Part shown: positions 57,401 to 64,000 of the stretch, in pieces
Numbering within the stretch: position 1 is the first letter of the stretch
How the letters are laid out: each line of letters starts with the position of its first letter
DNA from: Methanobrevibacter ruminantium M1
GTDB lineage: Archaea > Methanobacteriota > Methanobacteria > Methanobacteriales > Methanobacteriaceae
Direction: 5' to 3'
DNA: 64,000 nucleotides
Assembly: GCF_000024185.1 (NCBI RefSeq)
Contig: NC_013790.1
Coordinates: forward strand, 434,001 to 498,000
The notes under the pieces: generated by a model
Databases searched by the model: none
What the model saw: the letters and a program-made list of their open reading frames with translations, nothing else
Told to the model about the DNA's origin: nothing
Program-made: the position numbers and the translations under genes

Positions 57401-58397
57401 TCTTGACTGCACCACCATCGTTGGCAGAATTCTTATCAAAACTGCAATTTTCCAATTTACCATTGCCATAAATCTCAATTGCACCTCCAGAGTCATGAGC
57501 CTTATTATTAGTGAAAGTACAATTTATCGCATTACCATTTGTATTAAAGCAAATTGCACCAGCCCATGAAAAATACCCTTGAGCGGTGTTATTGGTAAAG
57601 TTACAATTTATCGCATTACCTGTACCATTAAAGCAAACAGCACCGCCTCCTCCTAAAATATCATAAACAGCAGTGTTATTGACAAAAGTACAATTTTCTA
57701 TAGTACCACTTTCCTCAAAGCAAACTGCACCACCAGAGTATACCGCTTGGTTATAGCTGAAATTACAATTTATTGCTTTGCTGTTATCTTTATAAAAGTA
57801 TACTGCACCGGCAGCGTTTGCAGAGTTATTAATAAAATTACAATATTCAATGGTACCGGACTTTTCAAAGTCAATCGCAGCGCCCTCATCATCTGTATTG
57901 CCTAGATCATCTGTAGTTACATTGGCGTTTTTAATGGTTAGGTTTTTAATTGTTACACCGGAAGCAGTTACTTTAAATGCTCGAATAGTTGATCCGGCCA
58001 TATCTATAATCGCACCATTACCATCAATAACACTATTGCTAATTGATATTATGATTGTATCGCCACTATCATAAGTATAGTAATCGTGTGTCAATACAAT
58101 ATTTCCTCCAGCGCCAATCTCGCTAGATAGCCCGGAATATGTCCCTGGATCCTCCCTTAATTCATCTGAATCATTTCCAGCATATACAAATTTTTCATCA
58201 TTTGCTTTAATAAGTTCTTCATCATAGTTGTCATTTGCATTTGAAACGTCATCAATGACTGTTTCATCTAAAATAAGTTCTTCATTCTCATCAGCACTAA
58301 TAATATCATCTGTAAGATCGTCTGCTGCGCTTGCAGCAGAAAGGCTAAAGAGAACAAGTAAAGTTAATATTATATATATACCTCTTTGGATTTTCAT
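51468..58397 (-). CDS. Giant adhesin-like protein with beta-helices and a coiled-coil stalk
   Basis: I choose ATG 58397, with AGGTGA upstream, over GTG 58409; this gives 2,309 residues with a signal peptide (IYIILTLLVLFSLSAASA). Three modules follow, each a right-handed beta-helix (repeats like VSDCSFVNNSAxxGGAIYW, about 22-24 residues) closed by a DYNWFGNNA turn and an Ig-like segment. Ig-like domains come next, then a heptad-repeat coiled coil (about residues 1,880-2,080; 28-residue repeats), and at the end the Ig-like cassette (NGKTYSAKTNAKGVATVNVS, FAGDNTYAAVS) shared with the genes at 33076 and 40717. It is secreted and probably held on pseudomurein by the last domain. Attachment to particles or partner microbes is inferred. 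Confidence 0.85.
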   Translation of the reverse strand: MKIQRGIYIILTLLVLFSLSAASAADDLTDDIISADENEELILDETVIDDVSNANDNYDEELIKANDEKFVYAGNDSDELREDPGTYSGLSSEIGAGGNIVLTHDYYTYDSGDTIIISISNSVIDGNGAIIDMAGSTIRAFKVTASGVTIKNLTIKNANVTTDDLGNTDDEGAAIDFEKSGTIEYCNFINNSANAAGAVYFYKDNSKAINCNFSYNQAVYSGGAVCFEESGTIENCTFVNNTAVYDILGGGGAVCFNGTGNAINCNFTNNTAQGYFSWAGAICFNTNGNAINCTFTNNKAHDSGGAIEIYGNGKLENCSFDKNSANDGGAVKIYGATKISNCNFTENKAAELSGDGGAIYWNASAGKLENCSFAKNSAFHGGAVSFEEDGEVTNCNFTDNLAGDSGAIWFTADGTVENSTFIKNEAWDEYGGGIVFYTSGDVRNCNFTDNEADKQGGAVYFNGAGTVENSNFTNNKAQDGGAIFFSEDSTVKNCIFVKNCATDIRSDRYFERCKYVFYKNGEVTNSSFTENNATEGGAILFKGNGKATDCNFTNNSAKFGGAIDFESHATVENSSFNGNKASSNGSAIWMNRAGGIVSSSVFVNNRANTGTIFFRNDNSTSHLTINDNIFLNNNGVAIYFDKNDSDSNTDYNWFGNNATNYDIAPVANNAEINTWLFLNTTVNPDMISILDSLDIAFKLYAYTPSEVSEYDNIRLKAVDLTLTPTNGIFNTTKTELGKTVQYIPESDGIGTLTASIENASYTTTLKITDGTTFFDLDYIINANNNNTIVLDRDYTYNSTFDYNFTDGIVIDRPVTIIGNGHTINAAEMVRIFHIQADNVKIKNITFTNAISNGYGGAIYWQGANANLSSCLFENNSAVMAGAVAFYGSTGSIVSDCSFMNNSANNGGAIMWQVSDDSVVSDCSFMNNSAIQGGAIYWSSNDGVVSDCSFVNNSAVRNGGAIYWEKNNGNVSGCIFVNNSADNGAIYFNNQNFGQNLTINHNIFLNNDAVAIYFVRNDSASNADYNWFGNNATNCDIAPTSNNMEMNTWLFLNATSEPEGISILDSCDIIFKLYAYAPSGVSEYDSSRLKEINLTVTPTNGRINTTQAKLGEKVHYTPESAECMLTASIENAFYTTRLKISDGTTFRDLNNLINRNDNDTIILDNDFIYNSLFDSKFKNGININRPLTIVGNNYTIDATGMARIFRIQADDVEINNITFANAKIDGNGGAIYWYSGARGIVSDCSFVNNSAKMYGAAIYWNGANGNVSDCSFVNSTVTDEHGGAIYWHGANGVVSDCSFVNNSAKKYGGAIFWNAANGVVSDCIFVNNSAKSYDGGAIVWNEGLNGAISDCSFVNNSANDGGAILWNEAAGGTVSNCSFVNNSANKSGAAIYWDSGARGVVSDCSFVNNSANRSGALYWFANDGVVSASIFVNNSGDNGVLYFNNTNKRNLSINDNIFLNNDVVAIYFVNSDSTSNADYNWFGNNASNFDTEPLTTNVEISTWLFLNATADPNPVEILNSSDISFKLYSYNATGISDYDNSQLQPVNLTLTATKGDVDSIAKLGETVIYNPTSLGTGSVTAKVENVAYSIEINNIKSNPNLSVESDELTYGNNIAIALNYESAATGKVNITLKGKKSDYTFADLDLNETISLGILAADEYEVIVEYSRDEIYTNASARGTLKVNKANSTLTVSDIEFDYKDMGSGEISFTNATGVEAKVINHDEAIVFVRGNTITVLNLSADSYILEVTTITDENHNEVSKNATITVRKVNSTINVNDIVLYYGESINLAVTTDGAIGISADIDGENVELNENIVTIPDDLESGNHTLTITTVPNDNHKEASKTVNIVDCRIGNITVVVDGVEYSIPAVNGTAITTNMPEEIEKLKENITDLTGQLEEAQTNATNLANNLTIANQIVDKLIAQLEEAQANATQTINDLTHQLNEAQTNATKIANDQTNANQIVDNLTGQLNDAQTNATKIANDLENANQIVDDLTRQLEEAQANNDQTINDLTHQLEEAKVNATKIANDLENANQTVDNLTTQLEEAKVNATKIANDLENANQIVDNLTDQLEEALANATKIETVVVDGKEYPIEYVNGTATVTTNSTGPQNITHERKATQIIYKDMETTAIDTKVDGRIGKYFNVILKDSEGNILANKPIQIGFNGKVYNRTTDENGSAKLQINLIKADIYTFAICYLGDDDYNGSFVVSKITVKAQKGTLTVPNKSYKATTKTKTLSATFKAASGKVLANKKVSFVVNGKTYSAKTNAKGVATVNVSLNKKGTYSFVAKFAGDNTYAAVSKKAKLTIK
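52160..52760 (-). repeat. 84-base repeats coding for the coiled-coil stalk
   Basis: Degenerate tandem repeats of about 84 bases encode 28-residue units (four heptads) like LEEAKVNATKIANDLENANQ, with near-identical neighbouring copies at about 52190-52370. Confidence 0.8.
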
Positions 58398-58478
58398 TCT
58401 CCTCGTCACCTAGAAATAATTTTTAATTAGTTATAAATTTATACCATAAATTATATATTGATTTTGATTTATTAACTT

Positions 58479-58588
58479 CATTTAGTATTTTACTTATAGA
58501 ATTTTACTTAATTAGTATTTTAATTCATTTAGTATTTTACTTATAGAATTTTACTTAATTAGTATTTTAATTCATTTAGTATTTTTCA
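58479..58588. repeat. 47-base tandem repeat, two and a third copies
   Basis: The unit starting CATTTAGTATTTTACTTATA begins at 58479 and 58526 and is cut short at 58573. It lies just upstream of the adhesin start and may affect its promoter. Confidence 0.8.
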
Positions 58589-58818
58589 ATGAATTTTTTT
58601 TTTTTAATGTTTTTCTATTTCCTTTAATATTTTTTCTATGGTTTTCAATTAGATAATTTTCCCATTTTAATTTAAAATTTTTTCAAGATTCTCTTTATAA
58701 TTTTATAAAATTTTTTAATTTTTTCAAGAGTCTCTTTATAAATTTATAAAAATTTTTTTAATATTTTTCATGAATTTTGCATGTTTTTTTATTAGAAAAT
58801 CATCATCAAAATAGGTAT

Positions 58819-58833
58819 GTGTACTTACTACAC
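58819..58833. promoter_or_regulatory. Dyad operator 1 upstream of fwd
   Basis: GTGTA-CTTAC-TACAC has perfect inverted 5-base halves. It is the first of three related sites; the second starts 24 bases downstream. Confidence 0.65.
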
Positions 58834-58842
58834 CATAATTGT

Positions 58843-58857
58843 GTGTATTTACTACAC
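58843..58857. promoter_or_regulatory. Dyad operator 2 upstream of fwd
   Basis: GTGTA-TTTAC-TACAC differs from operator 1 only in the central base group. The 24-base step puts both on nearly the same helix face only roughly, so binding as a pair is uncertain. Confidence 0.65.
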
Positions 58858-59123
58858 ATTTTTTAGATTGGCCTAAATAATTTGAAATTTTTAAAAAATT
58901 CGATATAAAATTGCTTACATATTGGAGATATAATTCATTGATTTTTCACCAATTTTTTAGATTTTTTATTTCTTTTAAAATAGTTTAAAAATAAAAATTA
59001 TAATTATGAATGATAATATGAAAATAATGATGATAATATAATTGTATTAACAGATATAATAATTATTTTATTTATAAATAATAAATTAAACTATTATTAA
59101 GAAAGATAAATTATTTTCGAAAA

Positions 59124-59138
59124 GTGTATATACCACAC
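59124..59138. promoter_or_regulatory. Dyad operator 3, next to the fwd promoter
   Basis: GTGTA-TATAC-CACAC has one mismatch in the right half. It ends 5 bases before the TATATAAG block, the position for a site that would block or recruit transcription factors. Confidence 0.55.
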
Positions 59139-59143
59139 ACTCC

Positions 59144-59157
59144 TATATAAGTCTTTT
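59144..59157 (+). promoter_or_regulatory. Promoter block of the fwd operon
   Basis: TATATAAGTCTTTT is identical to the block upstream of fdhC (43091-43104) and is preceded in both by ACACTC. It is a good archaeal TATA box candidate, 70 bases before fwdH. Confidence 0.6.
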
Positions 59158-59227
59158 TACTTTAGTCTAAATATGTACCTTTTATATGTATACATAATAA
59201 ATATAATAATGTACACATGGTGAATTT

Positions 59228-59677
59228 ATGCCAAAACATATCGTATCAGGACTAAAATATTTAGAAAGTGTCGAGCTTAGAAAAAGAGGGCTGTCCCAAA
59301 AGGAGATTTCATCTGAAATTGGTGTGGACAGATCAACTATTTCTCACTACTTGAACGGCCGAAACATTTCTGCCGATTCAATCGAGCTTGCTAAAGTTAT
59401 TTTAGAGCTGAATCCTAAGGATTTTATATTAATTGCAAGAGTTTTGTTTGGAGATTATAACGAAATTCGTCAACTTATTAGCATTTTTAATATGAATCAT
59501 TATGACCCGCAGATAGATGACGGATGTATTGGTTGTGGATTGTGTGTAGATTTGTGTGAAGTGAAGTCTATTAGCTTAGACTCATTAAAAGCAAAGATAA
59601 ACCCTCGTTATTGTTGTGGCTGTCTTATGTGTGTTGAAGATTGCCCGACAAATTCAATAAAGATTTTGGAGGTATAA
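59228..59677 (+). CDS. fwdH: HTH-ferredoxin fusion protein FwdH
   Basis: A 149-residue protein. Residues 15-65 are a helix-turn-helix ([20 protein letters not shown]), and residues about 95-149 are a two-cluster ferredoxin with [11 protein letters not shown] and [12 protein letters not shown]. The name FwdH is used for such a first gene in fwdHFGDACB operons of related methanogens. A DNA-binding domain coupled to Fe-S clusters suggests a redox-sensing regulator of the operon rather than only an electron carrier. It precedes fwdF by 1 base. Confidence 0.75.
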   Translation: MPKHIVSGLKYLESVELRKRGLSQKEISSEIGVDRSTISHYLNGRNISADSIELAKVILELNPKDFILIARVLFGDYNEIRQLISIFNMNHYDPQIDDGCIGCGLCVDLCEVKSISLDSLKAKINPRYCCGCLMCVEDCPTNSIKILEV

Positions 59678-59678
59678 A

Positions 59679-60782
59679 ATGGTCAAAAATATTAAAGAAA
59701 CAGAAGGCAAAAACTTCTGCATTAAAAGATCATTAGGCGAAGAAAGAGTATTGTCTTTCAAAGATCACGTCTGTGTCGGTTGCGGACTCTGTGAAGCAAC
59801 CTGTCCTGTAGAAGCTATCTCTCTTGATGAAGTAGCTCCTATCGAACGTAAATATGTAGACACTTATTTCAGTGGTCATGAAAAGATTGCTCAAAACTAT
59901 GCTCTTTTCACTAATGATAACGAAATCAAAGCAAAATTAGATATTTGCGAAGATAAATGTGTTCTCTGTGGTTTATGTAGTGGAGTATGTCCAGCAGGTG
60001 CATTAGAACTTGCTATTGATGGCGTATCCATTAAAGAAAATGAAGCTTACCCACATCTTGTCACTTCAGCTGAAATTGATGAAGACAAATGTTTATTCTG
60101 TAAGAAATGTGAAGCTGCATGTCCTAGGGAGTCAATTACTATCGACAGAAAATTACCTAACCGTGCAGACCTTGTAACCGGTGAAATCGAAGTGGATGAA
60201 GAAGAATGTATCTACTGTGGCGCTTGTGCTGAATTATGTCCTGCTGAAGCTATCGTAGTGGACAAGGCAACCGGCGAAGAAAGCATTGTCATTGACAAGG
60301 AAAAATGTGTATACTGTCTCGTATGTAAGAAAGCATGTCCTGTTGACGCTATCAAAGCAGTATGTAGATCCTGTTCCTACGGCGAATACGATCTTGACCC
60401 TGCTAAAGCAGCAATTACAGGTAACGCTATCATTGATTCTGAAACCTGTATTAAATGTGGATGGTGTGAAGGAGTCTGTCCTGCTGATGCAGCTACTGTA
60501 AAACAAGCATTCAAAGGTACTCTCGAAATCGACGAAGAAAAATGTGGTACCTGTGGAGCATGTATTGACGTATGTCCATGTAATGTCTTGTCCTTCCCTA
60601 AATCAACTGGTCCTGGAGACAGAGGAACTCACTTAGTTAAAGAAGAAGATTACTGTATCCACTGTGGTGCTTGTGCAAAAGTATGTCCTAACGAAGCATT
60701 AACAGTAACTAGAACTGATGTTGACTACACCCCAACAAGTTCTAAATCTTGGATTGCAGCATTCGAAGCTTTAAAAAATTAA
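59679..60782 (+). CDS. fwdF: Formylmethanofuran dehydrogenase polyferredoxin subunit FwdF
   Basis: A 367-residue polyferredoxin with eight CxxCxxCxxxC motifs, each 4Fe-4S (for example [36 protein letters not shown] and [12 protein letters not shown]). It carries electrons within the Fwd complex from heterodisulfide reductase-linked ferredoxin to the pterin site. It follows fwdH closely and precedes fwdG. Codon use is that of a highly expressed gene. Confidence 0.95.
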   Translation: MVKNIKETEGKNFCIKRSLGEERVLSFKDHVCVGCGLCEATCPVEAISLDEVAPIERKYVDTYFSGHEKIAQNYALFTNDNEIKAKLDICEDKCVLCGLCSGVCPAGALELAIDGVSIKENEAYPHLVTSAEIDEDKCLFCKKCEAACPRESITIDRKLPNRADLVTGEIEVDEEECIYCGACAELCPAEAIVVDKATGEESIVIDKEKCVYCLVCKKACPVDAIKAVCRSCSYGEYDLDPAKAAITGNAIIDSETCIKCGWCEGVCPADAATVKQAFKGTLEIDEEKCGTCGACIDVCPCNVLSFPKSTGPGDRGTHLVKEEDYCIHCGACAKVCPNEALTVTRTDVDYTPTSSKSWIAAFEALKN

Positions 60783-60800
60783 TTTGATTGGTGATTATTT

Positions 60801-61031
60801 ATGGAACTTAAAGTAGATCAAGATAAATGTTTAGGTTGTGGAGTATGTGTTATCGCATGTCCTGTAAACGCTTCCATCAGTCCGGAAAACGCTGGAGGAC
60901 ACGGTTCCAAAACAACCGAAACTATTATGATGGTTGAAAACGGATTTATTAAATTATTCAGTGTGGACAAATGTGATAAATGTGGTACTTGCCAAATGTT
61001 CTGTCCAACTGAAGCTATATGGTTAGAATAG
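60801..61031 (+). CDS. fwdG: Ferredoxin subunit FwdG
   Basis: A 76-residue ferredoxin with two 4Fe-4S motifs, [12 protein letters not shown] and [12 protein letters not shown], separated by a 38-residue insertion. It connects FwdF to the catalytic FwdB/D part. The start follows GGTGATT. fwdD starts 10 bases after its stop. Confidence 0.93.
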   Translation: MELKVDQDKCLGCGVCVIACPVNASISPENAGGHGSKTTETIMMVENGFIKLFSVDKCDKCGTCQMFCPTEAIWLE

Positions 61032-61041
61032 GAGTGATAAC

Positions 61042-61578
61042 ATGCATTACGCAAATACTTATTTAGAAAGACCAGTAGTTGGAGATTTAGAAAACGTAGC
61101 TCAAGAAGGTACTACCAAAGTACTCAAATGTATGTTAAACACCGGTTCTGACATATATCAAGGAGCTTGTAAGAAAAGAGGTTCCACCTTAAAGGAAGAA
61201 TATAAGAACGCTTCCGGTACCTGTTATATGGATCCTCGTGACATGGTAAAATTAGGTGTTAAAAACTGGGACACCGTACTTGTAAAGACTGACTATGGTG
61301 AAGTTGTCTTAAACGCAGCAAAATCAAGAGATGCTCCTCACGAAGGTACCATTTTTGTATGTAAAGGTCCATGGGCTAACACTATCGTAAGCCACGAAAC
61401 CTACTGCTGTTCAGACCCTACCTACAAAGGTATTCACGCTACTGTAGAAAAAACCGACAGAAAAGTTCTACTCATGGCAGACTTAATGAGATGGGCATAC
61501 AAAAAATATGTTGACGAAGAAGATGACGACGTTATTGAAAACATGGAATCCTTAGGTGAAAGACCAGTTTATAACTGA
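61042..61578 (+). CDS. fwdD: Formylmethanofuran dehydrogenase subunit D
   Basis: A 178-residue subunit beginning after GGAGTGAT. It contains the molybdopterin-dinucleotide-binding beta-barrel ([29 protein letters not shown]), which in other pterin enzymes is the C-terminal domain of the large subunit; here that domain is separate and complements FwdB. The tail (about residues 150-178) is acidic. Confidence 0.92.
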   Translation: MHYANTYLERPVVGDLENVAQEGTTKVLKCMLNTGSDIYQGACKKRGSTLKEEYKNASGTCYMDPRDMVKLGVKNWDTVLVKTDYGEVVLNAAKSRDAPHEGTIFVCKGPWANTIVSHETYCCSDPTYKGIHATVEKTDRKVLLMADLMRWAYKKYVDEEDDDVIENMESLGERPVYN

Positions 61579-61603
61579 CGTAAATGGGAGGAGTTGATTG
61601 ATC

Positions 61604-62995
61604 ATGACATATGAGCCACCTGTAACTGATTACGATTATATTGTAGAAAACTGTACTTGTGCATTTTGCGGTTGTAACTGTGACGACTTAGATTTCTTAG
61701 TTAAAAACGGTCACGTGGTTGCCGTAAGACACGCATGCAGATTAGGTGCAAGTAAGGTAATGGAAGATATGGACCAAAGATTACTTGTGCCAATGGTAAG
61801 AAACGAAGAAGGAGTTCTTGAAGAGGTTGACTGGGACACTGCACTTGACACTGCAGCTGAATACATTGCAAACTCCATCAGACCTGTATTCTACGGTTGG
61901 TCTGAAACTTCCACCGAATGTATGAAAGAAGGTGTGGAATTAGGAGAATACATCGGAGCAGTTCTCGATAACCAAGCAACCATCTGTCACGGTCCAAGTC
62001 TACAAGCTATGCAAAACGCAGGTTACCCTATCCAAACCTTAGGGGAAGTTAAAAACAGAGCTGACGTTATTGCATACTCTGGAAGCAACGCTATGAACTC
62101 TCACCCAAGACACTTAGCAAGATATGCTGCATTCCCTCGTGGATACTTCAGACAAAGAGGAAGATTCGACAGAACCGTTATCACTATGGACCCTAAATTC
62201 TCAGACACTGCAAAAATGTCTGACAAATGGATTGGTTTCGAACAAAACGGTGACTACGGTTTCTACAACGCTTTAAGAGCTGTACTCAAAGGTAAAAAGT
62301 TACAATCTGAATCCGTTTCCGGTATTCCAGCAGAAGACATCTATGAATTAGCTGCTGAAATGGAAGCTGCAGAATTCGGTGTTCTCTTCTTCGGTTTAGG
62401 TTTAACCCACACCTTAGGTAAGCAAAGAAACATTGACATCGCGATTAAATTGGTACAAGACTTAAACACCAACAGTAAATGGGGACTCACTCCAATGAGA
62501 GGTCACTTTAACGTAAACGGTTTCAACATCTTCATGGCTTACGAAACCGGTTGGGCATTCGGTGTAGACTTCTGTAGAGGATACGGAAGATATATGATGG
62601 GTGAAACCAACACAATCGACTTACTCGTTAGAAAAGAACCAGACTGTTTCATGGTTATTGCAGCTGACCCTGGTGCTCACTTCCCTAACGGAGCAAACCA
62701 ACACTTAGCTGACATTCCAGTTATCCAAATCGATATTCACTGGGGACCATCCACCGAGCTTGCTGATGTAGTACTTCCTGGATCATTCATTTCTGTAGAA
62801 TGTGGAGGTACCAGTTACCGTATGGACGGTGTTCCTATCTGGATGAAAAAAGCTATCGACAAACCTGAAACCTGTCGTGATGACGAATGGATTGTACGTG
62901 AATTGAAAGAAAGAGTAATGAAACTCAGAGAAGAACCTAACGTAGCAGATGAATACGTTCCTAATGAAGGTCTCGCATGTCTCTTAGATAAGTAA
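61604..62995 (+). CDS. fwdB: Formylmethanofuran dehydrogenase catalytic subunit B
   Basis: I take ATG 61604, ten bases after GGGAGGAG; TTG 61598 is an alternative. The 463-residue protein has an N-terminal 4Fe-4S motif ([12 protein letters not shown]), the pterin-binding core and Cys128-His129 in TICHGPS, where a selenocysteine occurs in some relatives; here it is cysteine. It reduces CO2 to formate at the W or Mo centre, and formate then moves to FwdA. The gene order D-B-A differs from the D-A-C-B order of Methanothermobacter. fwdA starts 10 bases downstream. Confidence 0.94.
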   Translation: MTYEPPVTDYDYIVENCTCAFCGCNCDDLDFLVKNGHVVAVRHACRLGASKVMEDMDQRLLVPMVRNEEGVLEEVDWDTALDTAAEYIANSIRPVFYGWSETSTECMKEGVELGEYIGAVLDNQATICHGPSLQAMQNAGYPIQTLGEVKNRADVIAYSGSNAMNSHPRHLARYAAFPRGYFRQRGRFDRTVITMDPKFSDTAKMSDKWIGFEQNGDYGFYNALRAVLKGKKLQSESVSGIPAEDIYELAAEMEAAEFGVLFFGLGLTHTLGKQRNIDIAIKLVQDLNTNSKWGLTPMRGHFNVNGFNIFMAYETGWAFGVDFCRGYGRYMMGETNTIDLLVRKEPDCFMVIAADPGAHFPNGANQHLADIPVIQIDIHWGPSTELADVVLPGSFISVECGGTSYRMDGVPIWMKKAIDKPETCRDDEWIVRELKERVMKLREEPNVADEYVPNEGLACLLDK

Positions 62996-63005
62996 GGTGA
63001 TTTTT

Positions 63006-64000
63006 ATGGAATATATACTTAAAAATGGTATTGTTTACGACCCTGCTAATGAAGTAAACGGAGAAAAAATGGATATCTGCTTCAAGGATGGTAAAATCGT
63101 TGAAGACGTATCCGCTGACGCAGAAGTATTAGACGTCACTGATAAAATTGTAATGCCTGCTGGTGTAGACCCTCACGCTCACGTTGCAGGACCAAAATTG
63201 GTTGTAGGTAGATTATACAGACCAGAAGATGAAAGAAGAGGAGTAGCTCAAAAAACCAAAACAACCAGAGCAGAGGCTGGTTTCTCTATCCCAAGTTGTC
63301 CTACCACTGGATACAGATACTCAAGAATGGGATACGGTACCGTTTGTGAAGCAGCTATGCCTCCTTTAGAAGCAAAACACACACACGAAGAAATTAACAC
63401 TATTCCTAACATTGACATTAACCCATTGCCACTCTTTGGTAACAACTGGTTTGTAATGGAATATGCTAGAGAAAACAGAATTGACGATTTGGCAGCATTC
63501 ATTGCAGCAATGTTAAGAGTATCTAAAGGATACGGTGTAAAAATCGTAAACCCATGTGGTTCAGAAGCGTGGGGATGGGGTATGAACGTACACGGATACG
63601 ATGATAAGGCTCCATACTTTGACGTAACCTCCAGAGAAGTTGTAAGAGCTTTAGCAAAAGCAAACGAAAAATTAGGACTTCCACACTCTATACACATCCA
63701 CCCTAACGATTTAGGTCACCCTGGAAACGTTCCTACTACCATTGCAACTTTAGACTCAATCAAAGACATTGCAAAATCAACTAAACCATCTGCTTCCGTA
63801 AGAGATCAAACCATCCACTGTACTCACTTACAGTTCCACTCCTACACAGGAAACAGCTGGAAGGATGCAGCATCTGGTGCTGAAGAATGTGCTGACTTCA
63901 TTAACAAGAACCCATATGTAACTTGTGACGTAGGTCAAGTAACCTTCGACGAAACCACTACAATGACTGCAGACGCTCCTATGGAATACGACTTGTTTAA
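63006..64000 (+). CDS. fwdA: Formylmethanofuran dehydrogenase subunit A, C-terminus beyond window
   Basis: An amidohydrolase-fold subunit starting at ATG 63006 after AGGTGA; 331 codons are in the window without a stop. HAH (H57, H59) after VDP is the metal-binding motif of the family, GVKIVNPCG contains the Lys expected to be carboxylated, and [12 protein letters not shown] and [11 protein letters not shown] give further His ligands. It condenses formate made by FwdB with methanofuran at a two-zinc centre. About 240 residues should lie beyond the right edge. Confidence 0.93.
   Translation, partial: MEYILKNGIVYDPANEVNGEKMDICFKDGKIVEDVSADAEVLDVTDKIVMPAGVDPHAHVAGPKLVVGRLYRPEDERRGVAQKTKTTRAEAGFSIPSCPTTGYRYSRMGYGTVCEAAMPPLEAKHTHEEINTIPNIDINPLPLFGNNWFVMEYARENRIDDLAAFIAAMLRVSKGYGVKIVNPCGSEAWGWGMNVHGYDDKAPYFDVTSREVVRALAKANEKLGLPHSIHIHPNDLGHPGNVPTTIATLDSIKDIAKSTKPSASVRDQTIHCTHLQFHSYTGNSWKDAASGAEECADFINKNPYVTCDVGQVTFDETTTMTADAPMEYDLF

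Larger units (their letters stand above)
58398..59227. other. Regulatory region between the giant adhesin gene and fwd
   Basis: An 830-base AT-rich divergent spacer. It contains 47-base repeats near the adhesin end (58479-58588), a 41-base direct repeat (from 58678 and 58719, TTTTTTCAAGA core), and the dyad operators and promoter of fwd, listed separately. No gene is seen. Confidence 0.6.

Noticed and set aside
51468-58397. CRISPR-like appearance of repeated DNA in the giant adhesin gene
   Set aside because: The repeats are in frame, vary, and encode beta-helix or coiled-coil units; there are no unique spacers of constant length.

Overview
The window looks like a chromosomal segment of a gut methanogen of the genus Methanobrevibacter, most likely close to the M. 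ruminantium group. The grounds are hydrogenotrophic/formatotrophic methanogenesis genes (fdhCAB, fwdHFGDBA), giant signal-peptide-bearing adhesin-like proteins with Ig-like C-termini, very AT-rich spacers, and a provirus structural module whose predicted lysins would suit a pseudomurein cell wall. No tRNA, rRNA, CRISPR array or insertion sequence was recognised.

Layout. (1) 1-1655: two minus-strand genes, a HEAT-repeat protein cut by the left edge and a zinc-ribbon/charged-helix/membrane-anchor protein. (2) 1879-19723: a plus-strand siphovirus-type morphogenesis block, visibly richer in G+C than its surroundings. It runs prohead protease, major capsid, connectors, tail terminator, tail tube, two-frame tail chaperone, tape measure, distal tail, tail hub fused to a transglutaminase-like lysin, Ig-rich fibre, a small Cys4 protein and a C39-like peptidase. 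Terminase, portal, integrase and replication genes are absent, so it is a provirus remnant or a domesticated particle cluster. (3) 19724-20360: a non-coding stretch with several inverted repeats, two of which are copies of one element. (4) 20361-32656: a defence island resembling the DNA-phosphorothioation-dependent restriction genes dptF-dptG-dptH, followed by a fused nuclease/N6-adenine methyltransferase and a small winged-helix protein. No dnd sulfur-modification gene is in the window. (5) 33076-42339: surface biology. Two minus-strand adhesin-like genes flank a plus-strand cluster of a membrane-anchored beta-helix protein, a polytopic membrane protein, an ExbB/TolQ-like channel and a small ExbD/TolR-like protein. 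(6) 43245-50859: formate transporter, formate dehydrogenase and molybdopterin cofactor genes (mobB, a small paralogue of the MobB tail, moaA). (7) 51468-58397: a giant adhesin-like gene of about 2,300 codons with a coiled-coil stalk rich in N-glycosylation sequons. (8) 59228-64000: the formylmethanofuran dehydrogenase operon, cut by the right edge within fwdA.

How it fits together. Regions 6 and 8 serve one metabolism. FdhC imports formate, FdhAB oxidises it with F420, MobB and MoaA supply the pterin cofactor, and Fwd reduces CO2 to formylmethanofuran with the same type of metal-pterin centre. Both operons carry the same 14-base promoter-like block, and fwd also has three copies of a dyad operator. 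The provirus remnant lies directly beside the restriction island. From memory, M. ruminantium M1 also has a low-GC dnd-related region at the distal end of its prophage, so this pairing may recur.
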